DNA from: Pohlia nutans
Taxonomy: Eukaryota; Streptophyta; Bryopsida; Bryales; Mniaceae
NCBI GenBank assembly: GCA_022496805.1
Contig: CM040088.1
Location: forward strand, 41,629,436 to 41,693,435
DNA length: 64,000 nt
Direction: 5' to 3'
Part shown: piece by piece, positions 24,912-35,747 of the stretch
How the letters are laid out: every line of letters begins with the position of its first letter
Position numbering within the stretch: the first letter of the stretch is position 1
Made by a program: the position numbers and the translations under genes
Notes under the pieces: model-generated
Database searches by the model: none
Told to the model about the DNA's origin: nothing
The model's input: the letters and a program-made list of their open reading frames with translations, nothing else

Positions 24912-25321
24912 TAGTTCATTATTTGCAACTTTAGCTTGAGTTTACTTTTTGTAAGGTATGTGACCTAATTGTGACCCTTATTCAAAATTGGCACATAATT
25001 CTTGTCTATAATGTACATTCTATGAACATACTGAGAATTAAGGGTTGATGTTGGATACTCCTATAATGTGGACTTTGAAAATTCATAATTTATTCATATG
25101 ATGTTCCGAAAATACATATTAAGGGAATTTAGAATCCTCTTTCAATTGCCAAGTTACACGATTCAAAAAATATTAAAATAAATTAATAATAGGAATGACT
25201 ATTTGGACAATTCTACATCACTTAGTAGGGACGTTAGGGACGTATGGACTTCAAATTCTGCATTTGCAATGCAGACAGAGTGCGAGATGAGTTACTTGAT
25301 GTGTCTCAGTCTAGTAACTTA

Positions 25322-25803
25322 GAGCATCCTCAATGGTGGCACTGTAACCATGCAGTGTAAGTGCAAGAAGTGGGTCTGGTGGCGGGTTCTTGATTTTGGA
25401 GGGGGAAATGTTGATAGTTGCACCTCAATGTCAACCCTTTACCACCTTGGATCATGCCTATTCACATTGGAACTTTGTTGAGTTGGCACCGGTTGACTTA
25501 GACATGAGCAAGGGAATATTTGAAAAAGAGATGGATAGACAACATAGAGACTTGCGTTGATACCTCCAATAACAGCAACAACCTTGAATTCAATTTAATA
25601 AAAGCACGTTGAGTAGAAAATAGGGGGAAGTGGAGGGCACCTCAAACTCAGTAAATATGATGTGGAAGGGGCTAAAAATGAAGGCTCCTCAAAATTGGTG
25701 GCGATCTTAACGGTAGCATTGGGTTGAAAAATACTTAATTCCTTGCTACTAGCCGTTAGGTTATTGTTGAAGGGCCAATATGATGGCCACATTGAGGATG
25801 CTC
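25322..25803. mobile_element. Tourist-like (PIF/Harbinger) MITE, 482 bp, TTA duplication
   Basis: GAGCATCCTCAATGGTGGC at the left faces GGCCACATTGAGGATGCTC at the right, with TTA immediately outside both ends. The TTA target and the GAGCATC terminus are typical of plant PIF/Harbinger-type MITEs. Confidence 0.8.
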
Positions 25804-25809
25804 TTACTA

Positions 25810-26039
25810 CACTACTTTTCGCTAATAGTGTCACCTACACCTCGACCTACACTAATTGATTTACAAAAGCTAAAGCTTTTTATGCAACATGAATATTTTT
25901 ACCAACTATGTTTACATAATTCCTCCTACATGTATAGTTTCAATATCTTTTCTCTTGAGAAAAATATTCATCTTGTGTAAAAAGTTATAGCCTTTTTAAA
26001 ATCAATTAGTGAAGGTGGCACTATTAGTAATAAATAGTG
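25810..26039. mobile_element. Small MITE beside the Tourist-like element
   Basis: CACTACTTTTCGCTAATAGTG at the left faces CACTATTAGTAATAAATAGTG at the right. TA lies outside both ends. It sits 6 bases from the previous MITE. Confidence 0.5.
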
Positions 26040-26786
26040 TAGCAAATTGTAATTTCAGCATGGTACAAAGCAAGATGGATTTGGTTCTGATTTCACTTAT
26101 TCTGCACGGCAGATTTGTTTGGGGGATTTTGTAACCCTAGCTACATGGCTACGACAAATTTTGAAAAACAGTTTTTAATTTTAAAACGGCTCCAAAATTG
26201 TACAAATGTTGCTAAATCATTAGGGGTCGATGGAATATCCCGTCCATCATCAAAATTCTTTGGTATGAGATTTGGCTAAATGTACTCCCCCCAAAAAATG
26301 GGGATAAAAAAATTCTTCAATTTAGCCACATTAAAAAAAACTACTTTGCAAGGATAGCTTATATTGTGTTTGTGTTCCTGCACTATCACCTTAGAGCTGG
26401 GACACAGCTAGTACATAGAACTCGCAAATGTATGAATTTTCAAAGGGATATTACAATAAATTAAGTTTTCTCCCAATCTAGATTCCAATGACTAAGGTTT
26501 GATAGGGGTTCAACTGGAAAATTTTAATGGTTTTGAATTAAGTTTGATGAACAAGTTTGAATTCTCACATCTACAAATGGTGTAATTTTATTTTTTCTTC
26601 TCATATATCTACTATTGTTTATAACCTCAACCACTAGAGACCATTGTTCACCGCTCACATTTTAGCATTCTTTCAGCTAGACCTATTCCACCCACTTGTA
26701 GAAGCCCTCAATTGGATCACAAGTGATCAATTTTAGGTTCCTGAGAGATTACAAGTGATTGGTATTAAGTACCTTCGGTAACAATT
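26040..26786. other. Intergenic DNA, nothing recognised
   Basis: AT-rich stretch without a supported gene or clear repeat. Confidence 0.4.
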
Positions 26787-27163
26787 CACTACTAGAAAAT
26801 TCAGCGTCCAAATCAACAGAGAAGAGTTGATAGTTTCTGTTGATTCGGTCGCGTTGTTCTGATCATCCATCAACAGAAATCTGTTGATTTTTTTTGTTGA
26901 TTTGGTCAAATAAAAAATGAAAACTAAAAATAAAAATAAAAAAACCATTATTTTCGCTGTCCGGATTTTTCGGGCAAAAATTCCTTTTTTTGGCTACCCG
27001 GCACTTCCGGGCAGCCAAGCTATGTACACACGGTTGCCACTCAGGTTTGAACTCGAGACCTCATACTTATGACCCTACTCACTAACCAATTCACCACCAC
27101 TAGAACTTGATGAACAATGCATGATTTTTTTCTTACATATACACTTACTATTCTGTGTTTTCA

Positions 27164-27522
27164 AACTCAGCAGACTTTGGCGGCCGTTTTGACATAGTAG
27201 AATAACTTTAAAAAAATATATTTGGACTAAGAAAAGCTGGTAAATCAAGTTAAGTTTCATGTCCAAAAATCTGTTTGTGATTTTAAGCCTCCATTCAAAA
27301 GTTATAGACAAAATTCAGAGAGGGTGTTTGAAAATATCAAAGAAAATATTCCTTGCTACCCCACTCTGAATTTTGTCTATAACTTTTGAATGGAGGCTCA
27401 AAATCACAAACGGATTTTTGGAGATGTAAGTTAACTTGATTTACCAGCTTTTCTTAGTCCAAAGATTAAAAAAAAAAGGTTATTCTACTATAACAAAATG
27501 GCCGCCAAAGTCTGTTGAGTTT
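27164..27522. repeat. Hairpin with arms of about 158 bp, nested in the CACTA element
   Basis: 27164-27321 is nearly the inverse complement of 27364-27522 (for example CTGAATTTTGTCTATAACTT and AGACTTTGGCGGCC against GGCCGCCAAAGTCT). The loop is about 42 bases. It resembles a small RNA precursor or MITE. Confidence 0.8.
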
Positions 27523-27529
27523 TTTTTTT

Positions 27530-28129
27530 TTAACCCCTAAAGGATCGTAAGGCCCCCATGCAGCTTTTAGAACTAGAAAGTGAGAAAATTCCGGTTCTTG
27601 GGCTTTGAATTGTAGGATGAGCAACAAAGAGACCCTGGCTCTTTTTGAGAGCCAAATCTATAGGTACTTCTTGATCGGAAATTCATCAAGTGAGCGATTT
27701 TTGGTGATTTTTTTGAGTTGCACGGTGGGTATCTAGGCGTCACTTCAAACCCTCATATCTTTCTCTTTACACCTCCAAATTCCTTGAATTTTTTTTCACA
27801 TGTTTTAAATGATAAATCCTAATCACAATAAAAATTTCAGAATTTTTGGAGCACTTTTGAACAATCCGATTTCAGCATGTGTACAAAATACCCCAAACAA
27901 GTTCCATCAATCTTCTCAACGGTGGCATTTCTCAAAGATTGTGCGATTTTGTCGATCTTTTTTTCATAAAATAGCTACGTAAGTCTTCTTTAGTTTCAAC
28001 GGTGCCGATCGTCAGAATTACCCCACACTAATAAGGCATTGAGCTTGCTACAAGAGCTAGTCAAGAAAACAAGAGCTAGTCAAGAAAACAAGAGCTAAGT
28101 TCAACACCCCTCGGTCCTTTAGGAGTTAA
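27530..28129. mobile_element. TTAA-flanked element, 600 bp, nested in the CACTA element
   Basis: Ends are TTAA-CCCCTAAAGGATCG and GGTCCTTTAGGAG-TTAA. It starts 8 bases after the hairpin. Its position inside a complete CACTA element shows it inserted later. Confidence 0.7.
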
Positions 28130-29002
28130 ATTGTGAATGATTAAGTTAAAAAAACTTTCAAAGTACATAGAACTTCAACCATGGAGTTTTAAATGTTGCC
28201 CAAATGAGGGTGTTTTAAATGTTTTAAGTGTTTTGAGAGTCACAATTTTGTGCTTTTATGTTTTTCAACTTTGGGGATTATGTTGACAATCTTGTTTAGA
28301 GTTTGTATAAAGATTTTAAAACCAATTAGATCTATTTGTCATGGATGCCCGAAATTACCCAAAACTCAAAAAAAAATCACCTTTTGAAAAATAACTTTTT
28401 AATTGCAACTTGAATTGATCAAAAAAAATCTAGGCATTAACTTAATAGTGAAACACAAGTTTATTAAAAAATTCACATCTTGTACAATAATTGTATTCAA
28501 CAAATATTGTATAAAAAAAGGGCTTACTCAAAAGTGGAAAATGGTTTGAAATCATGACTCATGGTTTCGAGAGTTAATTAATTATTTGGCATCAATATAC
28601 CAACCTTGCCTACTGCTATGGTATAATAACATTCCAAAATCTTATAAACATACGAAGTCAAGTCCATAAATTGCAAAAGATTCCAAATATTCCTAAAACA
28701 TTCCAATGGATTCTAGAATATTCCAAAAGATTCCAAAAAGATTTCAGATTCACTAAAATTCTGTTGATTTGGTCATCGCACTATTCAAATCAACAGAAAG
28801 TAGATAACAATTTGTTGATTTTTACAAAAAGTTTAAAAAATAGTGAAATCGGTCATTGCACTATTCAAATCAACAGAAAGTAGGTGACAATTTGTTGATT
28901 TTTACAAAAAGTTTAAAAATTAGTGAAATCGGTCATTGCAGTGCCCGAAACAACAGAAATCAATTGATTTTCTGTTGATATGGTCACGATTTTCTAGTAG
29001 TG

Positions 29003-29432
29003 ATTGTTCATAATACCTACATGAGCAGAATTGGGGGCGGGGTCGTGGTGGTGATGATGGGCTGTTATAGGACATTAGCAATACTTCCAAAGCCTTGATA
29101 AGGTAGAAGTACCCACTACCATGCATTTAAGCATCTAAACACCTTGGAGAAGACTCCTACAACAACACAATTTTTTCATGCATGCATAAATTCAAATCCA
29201 AATGAAATCATATTTTTATAACAAAAATTGTAATTTCAACTGGATTTTTCAAAGTGGAATGCCATGAAAATACAAAACTGTTCATAGATAGAGCCCATGA
29301 ACATCCCAAAAGAAATTCATGATCAAATATTGTGTGGTTTATGGCCCATATATGAGTACCTTTGAACCATCCAAAAGATAATGTATGAATTGCTCGACCA
29401 CCACTACCATCTAACTGAGAGTTTGAAAGTGC
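29003..29432. other. Intergenic DNA, nothing recognised
   Basis: No gene or clear repeat was found between the CACTA element and the next TTAA element. Confidence 0.4.
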
Positions 29433-29664
29433 TTAACCCTTAAACAGCCTGAAAACCCTTTGCGGCCGTATAGTATATTCTATATTTGGTGGTATTTGAT
29501 CAAAATAACAATGACCAAACACTTTGTTGTACGAAACAAAATTGATAATCATGATAATATGTATCTAAAAATATATCACAATTTTTATAGTAAACCACAG
29601 TTGAGCAATTATAAGGCTGAATACATGTTGTAAAGAGGCACCCCAAGGGTATTTTAAGGGTTAA
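29433..29664. mobile_element. TTAA-flanked miniature element, 232 bp
   Basis: Ends are TTAA-CCCTTAAACAGCC and GGTATTTTAAGGG-TTAA. The interior is not obviously related to group A despite the similar length. Confidence 0.6.
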
Positions 29665-29839
29665 TTGCCATCCATTTTCACAAATTACTTACCTAACCTT
29701 TTGACAAGAGTGTGATGGAAAAGAATATGAAGAAGGGTGGTTTCATAAACATAACATTTTGTAGCCTTTCATTCACATTTATAGATGGAGTGACCACTAA
29801 TCTGTAATTGCATGGGCTATTGAATTAAATAAACAATTA

Positions 29840-30010
29840 CGTGACACTGTTGAATTATGACTAAGTGAGTGCTTTTGATTGCTTTTCATCATGATTAGTT
29901 GCTCTTGCTTAATGCCACCTGCCCCTATAGCTATTGATGTGATGTGGAATATTTCACATCATTCTGTTGGAGGGAAGACAACAGTCATAGAGGCTACTGA
30001 ATGTTATGGA
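29840..30010 (+). repeat. Dispersed repeat, copy 1
   Basis: Co-linear with 36845-37040, sharing AGTTGCTCTTGCTTAATG, GATGTGATGTGGAATAT and GAGGCTA-TGAATGTTATG. A weaker relative is at 20085-20260. It contains a TTTCACATCA-type inverted repeat. Family unknown. Confidence 0.55.
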
Positions 30011-30751
30011 GTGTGGAATTGGATGTGAGTTGGAATTAGGTATGCACACCTTAAAAGTGGTGGATGAGGTGGCACTTCAGTAGACAATGGTGACCCAATT
30101 GACAACACTTCCACCAATAGACTCTTCATTCATGCTGGCCCAGAGTTACTCTCTTGACAAAGTCCGTCAAACCAAATTTCAATGCAATCTGGGAAATGCA
30201 GCGTTCGTTCTGGATGCAACAAAAGCGTTTGTACTGCACTGATCCAGAAGTAATATAGTACGTATGTGAAATTTATTTTTTTGGTTTTGTTTTTTGTTTT
30301 TTCCCTTTCCACACAGATGACAAATTTTGTAAAAGTTCGGCCACATAATATCATTCAGTCAGTCTGCACCCTGATTGAATATCCAGTTGTGCGAGAAGAC
30401 GACATTGAATAAGTTACTCTGGCCAGCCTGCCAGTTCATCACTTTGAAATCAGAATATTCATCATGGCAACGTCTATAATGGTAGGAATTATTCCAGAAT
30501 AATAATGATTCAAATATGCTCTCCTATTCCCTAAAGGACATTTCCTAAATTAGAAATAAAAGGAGTATTTTTGAGTTTTAATCTCAAAATATAGAAGTAA
30601 TTAATATTCTAAAAATCTAGGTACATACTATTTTTCTTATGGGTGATGCCTGAAAACAAATTCATAAATAATATTTCTACATTAATAGCAATTCTTGGTC
30701 AAAGTGGTTTGAGAATCAAGAAAACTAAGTATGAGGGGCTTAGTGTGTCCT
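30011..30751. other. Intergenic DNA, nothing recognised
   Basis: No supported gene. A 74-aa minus-strand frame at 30130 has no features. Confidence 0.35.
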
Positions 30752-31301
30752 TTAACCCCTAAATGACCAAACAACCATTTTAAGGTCGCTGCCCCTTTTT
30801 TACAGACTGCCCAAGATGAAAAAATAAAATAAAAATTATAAATATATATAATTAAAATAAGAAATCAAATCTACTTTTCAACCCAATTTGAATCATGTCA
30901 ATCCGAGTTAAACTCCACCGAGGAGAATTTTTCAAAAACAAAGACCTCAGTATTGTCCTAGTGTTATAAATTGTACTATTTGGGGAAACTAATGATGTTC
31001 TCTCCTTTGAAAAACATTTCTTTTTAAATTTTAGGATAGAATGTTTAGTATTAACCAATCATACCAAATTTCAAATTTTAAAAATAAAATTTGTAATTTT
31101 GGTGAATATTCAACGGTAAATGCTTCTAAATTCATTAAATGAGTATCTAAAACATTTTTTGAAAGTTTGACCGTACGGATAATTACTAAACATCATGCTT
31201 CTCATTTTCTCTTTTGGACCAAATTTCATCAAAGTTGCAAAAGTAACATTTTATAACACATCTAGGTTTTGCCCTTACCTCCTTTGTCATTTAGAGGTTA
31301 A
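30752..31301. mobile_element. TTAA-flanked element, 550 bp (group C)
   Basis: Ends are TTAA-CCCCTAAATGACCAAAC and GTCATTTAGAGG-TTAA. Its last 250 bp recur at about 33005-33228, sharing TTTGACCGTACGGATAATT and TAACACATCTA. Confidence 0.65.
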
Positions 31302-31464
31302 ATGTCCAAAAATCTTCTCAAACTTCAAAGGTTATGACTAGTGTGGTTGTGTGCCATTGGCCCCACTGTTCCCTATATTCCCTGTATTTCCGTGGTTTTT
31401 CGTGATCCTCATGTTCCCATGTGTTCCCCGTGTTCCTATGTACTTTTGTTTTATCTTTTGCTTT

Positions 31465-31760
31465 ATTCATAATTTAATTCGATTTATGGTGATGAAATTC
31501 TATTGAAAATCCATAATTTCCACATCGTGGGTTCAAAAACTGCGAAACAACTTTAATGCACCCCTACTCGTCGAGAGCTTTCCGACAATACCAAGAATGA
31601 CATCAAAAACCTCTATATTCCATTTTATAATTTAATTCAATTTATTATGGTGAAATTCAATTAAAATTTCATAACTTTCACATTGTAGGTCCAAACGCAA
31701 CAAAACAAACTCCGTGCACCACTCCTCGTTGAGAGCTTTTCGACGGTACTAAGAATGCAA
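31465..31760 (+). repeat. Tandem duplication of about 150 bp
   Basis: The two units (from about 31465 and 31618) share TTTATGGTGA-GAAATTC, CATAATTT-CACAT and CGT-GAGAGCTTT-CGAC. No coding frame is maintained. Confidence 0.6.
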
Positions 31761-33324
31761 CCAAGGGGCGCATAGTTGGGGAGATTTCAAGGTAACGAAC
31801 AAAAAACAAACAAACAAACAAACAAACAACCAATCTTAATGTATAGATTACTAAAGAAGAATGTCCTCAAATTGTCCATTAAAGTTGTTGTGTTTGGAAA
31901 AAAAATAATACCAATCCAAGATTATTTTTAGCTAATAGGCTAATAGAATTGGTAAATAAAATGCAAAAAATATTTTATTTTTAAAATAAAAAATGTCAAT
32001 TTGTATGAATTATGACAGTGAAAAGATAGTGATGCTCTATTTGTGACATATAGGTGACGTATTTTTCTTTAACAAAAAATATCATGAATCCCACAATTCT
32101 AGAAACTCCTATAAAAGTCCTTCAATTGGCTCATAAATGAAACACAAATGGGTGGTTTTAGCTTCTTTGAGTGACAGTTGTTGGATGTCCCTAATGAATG
32201 ATGTTTATTCTCGCGCTTATTGAGGAGGTGGGCAATTATCGGACATTCTACCTTACACCAATGAGGGTCAATAGGTTAGTCTACAATAAACTTTGAAAAC
32301 TTCAAATTCGATACATTTCATAGTATGTTGTGGGGCAACCTATTGGTAATTATTAGTTTGGTCTTCATATGGTGTAGGTCTCTACAGTAAACATATTTAA
32401 TAACATAGCAAAATATCTTATAAGGTATGTGCATCCATAATTACTCTTAATACAAGAAGCAACTCCTACATTTGGACCCAAAAGCAACACTAAAACTACT
32501 GATATTGATTACGGTACACAAGATGTATACAATTAAAGCAAGAGTTGGAGTCAATTTTGGATACACCTTTTGTCAACACTTTGAAAATTCATAACCGGTT
32601 GTTGACTTTCCAACGCCAACGTGGCTCCATCCCATTGGCAACCTGTTACTATCCCCATCACAAGTTGCAACTCATAACCTTCTCTCCTTTCAACTTGCAT
32701 CCTCCGCCCTTGGATCATGAAGATCAAGGGTTGTGATTGAAAAGTGAACAACCGGTTATGTATGATAACCTACTTACCGCTACCACAACTCGTCGGTTAT
32801 CTAATACATAACTCATTCATACAATGTTCAAATCGTGCATATCAAAGTGTTTTGGAATCCTCTTCTATGTGCCAATAATCTTCAACAAAAATAAATTTTC
32901 TTTGACAATAATAATAACTATGCTCAGTTGCTATTAGTGACGATTATGGGTGCACATACCCTAAAGTATGTTTACACTAGGTGTTAGGAGTGGTATTAAC
33001 AAACTGAATTTAGCCCAAACGTGTACCTAATTTTCAAAGGTTAATGCTTTTAAATTCATTAAAAAAAGATCTAAAGTTATTTTTGGAATTTTGACCGTAC
33101 GGATAATTTGTAGAGATGATGCCCTACATTTTGTTTATTCACCCAAACTTCATCAAACATATGGAAGGCACATATTATAACACATCTATGTTTTGTCCAA
33201 TACCCCTCGAACTTTTAGGGGTTATAAGTGGTGTTAGTAGTGTTATCAAGCCAGTGTATTAGGAACGAACCTAGGTACACCTTTGGACTAAATCCACTTT
33301 GCTAACACAAGCTCTAATAGCAAG
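31761..33324. other. Intergenic DNA with a truncated group C TTAA element (about 33005-33228)
   Basis: The right end reads CTTTTAGGGG-TTAT, a mutated TTAA, and the left end is missing. A run of CAAA/AAAC repeats lies near 31800-31830. A minus-strand frame at 32551-32751 (66 aa) has no recognisable domain. Confidence 0.45.
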
Positions 33325-33528
33325 CACTAGTAGAAGACCCCTCGTTTTTCATTCCCCATTTCGTGGGAATAATGAACAACGGCTGAATATTATGCTTATA
33401 TTTCTATCTTCTTGTGATCAAAACCACTCACCAATACTGACACAACCCATGTTCCTGCCACGATTTCATTTCTTTCTCATTTCTTTCTCATTTATAGTAA
33501 GTGAAAAAAGACACATTTCCTACTAGTG
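33325..33528. mobile_element. CACTA-type MITE, 204 bp, AAG duplication
   Basis: CACTAGTAGAAGA at the left faces TCCTACTAGTG at the right and AAG flanks both sides. Confidence 0.75.
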
Positions 33529-33849
33529 AAGTGTAAACATACAGCTTAATTTCTAGATGTATGAGCACAAGATGATTGATGAATCTGAAATCATGGCAGC
33601 TCTTAGCGCCGCTGACAGCAGCTATGGCCATGTCTGACTGAGTGACTGCGAGGGATGGCCTGTTGAACCATTGCCACACAGAAATGCATACAACTTACTT
33701 ACGTTCATGAATGAGCTCGTCTGGTTGAGGATTCATGACACAAGATCACGTCCATGGCACTGCTGTAGCTCCATCTGCAATAAATAATCAACAATCTTCA
33801 CCACTGAGTTTTCCTTCTCCACGTACACTTCATCTCTGGCTACCATCAG
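33529..33849. other. Upstream intergenic DNA of the RING gene
   Basis: Short open frames on both strands, none with recognisable features. Confidence 0.35.
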
Positions 33850-34605
33850 TCAGTCGTTTGTACTCCTCCGCCATGCCTGTTGTTGTACCTTGCTCTAGCA
33901 ACGTCCCAGTTGCAGTGAGCAATCTCAGGTCCCACCGGCTATGGTTTTAACTTTTGTTTCTATGCACAGATTCTGCAGTAGGCGAGTTGCAACGTCTTGC
34001 TGAGTCTGGAGCTCTAGCGACGAACGTCCCAGTTGCAGTGAGCAATTTCAGGCTATGGTTTTAACTTTTGTTTATATGCACAGATTCTACGTGCAGTAGG
34101 CGACTGCAACGTCTTCTTCCATGGCTCGGGAATGTTGTGAGTGCATACCCCTCTTTTGATATTTGCAGAGGTGCGAGATTGGATGGGCGAGGGGTCACAA
34201 TTGCATTGGCGATCGAGCTGATGTAGATATGCACGTGAGGTTGGGATTTGTTGTTGGCTATGTCGGAGCTATAGGATCATGAGTTCCAGCAAAAGTCGTT
34301 TGTACTCCTCCGCCATGCCTGTTGTTGTATCTTGCTAAGTCTGGAGCTCTAGCAGCGTTCCTGAGCAATTTTAGGTCCCACCGGCTATGGTTTTAGCTTT
34401 TGTTTATATGCACAGATTCTACAGTGGGCGAGTGCAACGTCTTCTTCCATTGTTCGGGAATGTTGTAAGTGCATACCCGTGTATTGGTGCGAGATTGGAT
34501 GGGCGGGGGTTCACAATTGCATTGGCGATCGAGCTGATGTAGATATGCGTGTGAGGCTGTTGGCTATGTCGGAGCTAGAGGATCATGAGTACTTCCAGCA
34601 ACACC
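33850..34605 (+). repeat. Tandem duplications in the 5' region of the RING-H2 gene
   Basis: A unit with GTCGTTTGTACTCCTCCGCC, CCCACCGGCTATGGTTTTA, GCACAGATTCTAC and GGCGATCGAGCTGATGTAGA recurs two to three times. The last full copy runs into the true start at 34585. The preceding copy has its own start context (GATCATGAGTTCCAGCA, ATG at 34279), which opens only a 19-codon frame. Confidence 0.75.
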
Positions 34606-35124
34606 ACCACAATGCAAGTGAGTTTGAGCAAAGTGGGGTTAGGGTACGGGATCGCCATCGCCGTGGGCATTCTTGTGTTAGTTTCCACCATTATGCTGGC
34701 GTCCTATGTCTGCGTGCGTGTGCATCAGAGCAGCACGTTCAGCCATAGCCAAAGCGAGATGTCGAGTGAACGCGCCACCGCGGGGGGGTTCACGGACTGG
34801 TCGCCGACGAGTGGGCTGGACCAGATCACGGTGGAGTCGTACCCGAAAGTGGTGTACAGTAGCTCCGAGAATGAAATGCAGCAAGACGACACGGCGTGCT
34901 CCATTTGCCTGGGCGATTACAAGGACGGCGACCTGCTGCGCATGCTGCCGGAGTGCCGGCACATGTTCCACGCGCCCTGCATCGATGCCTGGCTGCGCTT
35001 GCACGCGTCCTGCCCCATGTGCCGGAATTCCCCTCTGCCGTCTCCCCTCGCCACGCCCATCTCCACGCCCCTGTCCGAGCTCATTCCGCTCGCTCGCCAC
35101 CAGATCCGCCATAGCCACAGCTAA
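34585..35124 (+). CDS. ATL-type RING-H2 E3 ubiquitin ligase, 179 aa, single exon
   Basis: ATL proteins are membrane-anchored E3 ligases that pass ubiquitin from an E2 to targets. Residues 18-44 form one hydrophobic segment near the N-terminus. A GLD motif (GLDQITVESYPKVVY, 77-91) precedes the RING. The zinc ligands are C105, C108, C124, H126, H129, C132, C143 and C146, with the spacing C-x2-C-x14-C-x1-H-x2-H-x2-C-x10-C-x2-C, and Trp137 of the conserved IDAWL contact is present. The single exon and short length are usual for ATLs. The start is the first ATG of the frame and matches the duplicated upstream copy. The gene is GC-rich against AT-rich flanks. Substrate unknown. Frames of 165 and 186 aa on other frames here are shadows. 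Confidence 0.93.
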   Translation: MSTSSNTTTMQVSLSKVGLGYGIAIAVGILVLVSTIMLASYVCVRVHQSSTFSHSQSEMSSERATAGGFTDWSPTSGLDQITVESYPKVVYSSSENEMQQDDTACSICLGDYKDGDLLRMLPECRHMFHAPCIDAWLRLHASCPMCRNSPLPSPLATPISTPLSELIPLARHQIRHSHS

Positions 35125-35132
35125 TTCATCGC

Positions 35133-35395
35133 ATTCTGTGCCATTAGGGTTTGGAGCTCTAGAAATCCTTGCAGCTGCGTTTGGCTTTGGAGCCGTGATG
35201 TGATGATACGAGGCCTTCAATTGATTGTCGTGTGTCACAAAGCTGATCAGTTTCTGTACATGAGGTAGAGGATACTGTTTGCATCACTTAATTTAGGATT
35301 CTGTGCCATTAGGTTTTGGAGCTGTAGAAATTCATTGTATGTTAGTTGATCCATGTGAATCTGAGTTTGGCTCTTTGGCTTTGGAGCCGTTATGT
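35133..35395 (+). repeat. Duplicated 3' UTR segment of the RING gene
   Basis: ATTCTGTGCCATTAGG, TTTGGAGCT-TAGAAAT and TTTGGCTTTGGAGCCGT occur in order twice (35133-35205, 35298-35395). Confidence 0.7.
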
Positions 35396-35627
35396 GCATA
35401 ATTGTGAGGTGAGGTGATGTGATATAATAGGTAATGTGCTGCTGAGATATCTCATGATTTTGTATGATGAGTTTCTGCATTTGCCTTGGGTTAATTCTAT
35501 ATATAGAGGTCCCTCTTACTGTATACGGGGTATGAGGTGAGGTTTCATTGCCTTGAGTTTGATTGTTGTGAACAATGAATTTGGGTAGCTAGTGTGCTGC
35601 ATGTTTCATGATTTATGTGATTAGTTT

Positions 35628-35747
35628 CACTAGTAGAAAAGGTGGCACTGCCAAGGGAGATGCCCATGCAAGTAGTGCCCAATTCCACGCATGCACAATG
35701 ATTTTGCTTGGGCATGTCCCTGGGGAGCGCCACCTTTTCTACTAGTG
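35628..35747. mobile_element. CACTA-type MITE, 120 bp, TTT duplication (sister of 7476-7594)
   Basis: Ends CACTAGTAGAAAAGGTGGC and inverse complement, flanked by TTT on both sides. Nearly identical to the copy 28 kb upstream, including AGTAGTGCCCAATT and CGCATGCACAATGATTTTGC. Confidence 0.87.

Larger units (their letters stand above)
26787..29002. mobile_element. Non-autonomous CACTA element, 2.2 kb, ATT duplication
   Basis: Left CACTACTAGAAAA and right TTTTCTAGTAGTG are inverse complements and the flanks are ATT on both sides. The subterminal regions carry many copies of ATCAACAGAAA in both orientations, as CACTA elements do. Near the right end an 80-bp unit is repeated (28771-28850, 28851-28930). 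No transposase frame is present. Two further structures are nested inside: a hairpin (27164-27522) and a TTAA element (27530-28129). Confidence 0.85.

Noticed and set aside
34678..35238. 186-aa minus-strand and 165-aa plus-strand frames over the RING gene
   Set aside because: Shadows of a GC-rich coding exon; the RING-H2 frame explains the region fully.
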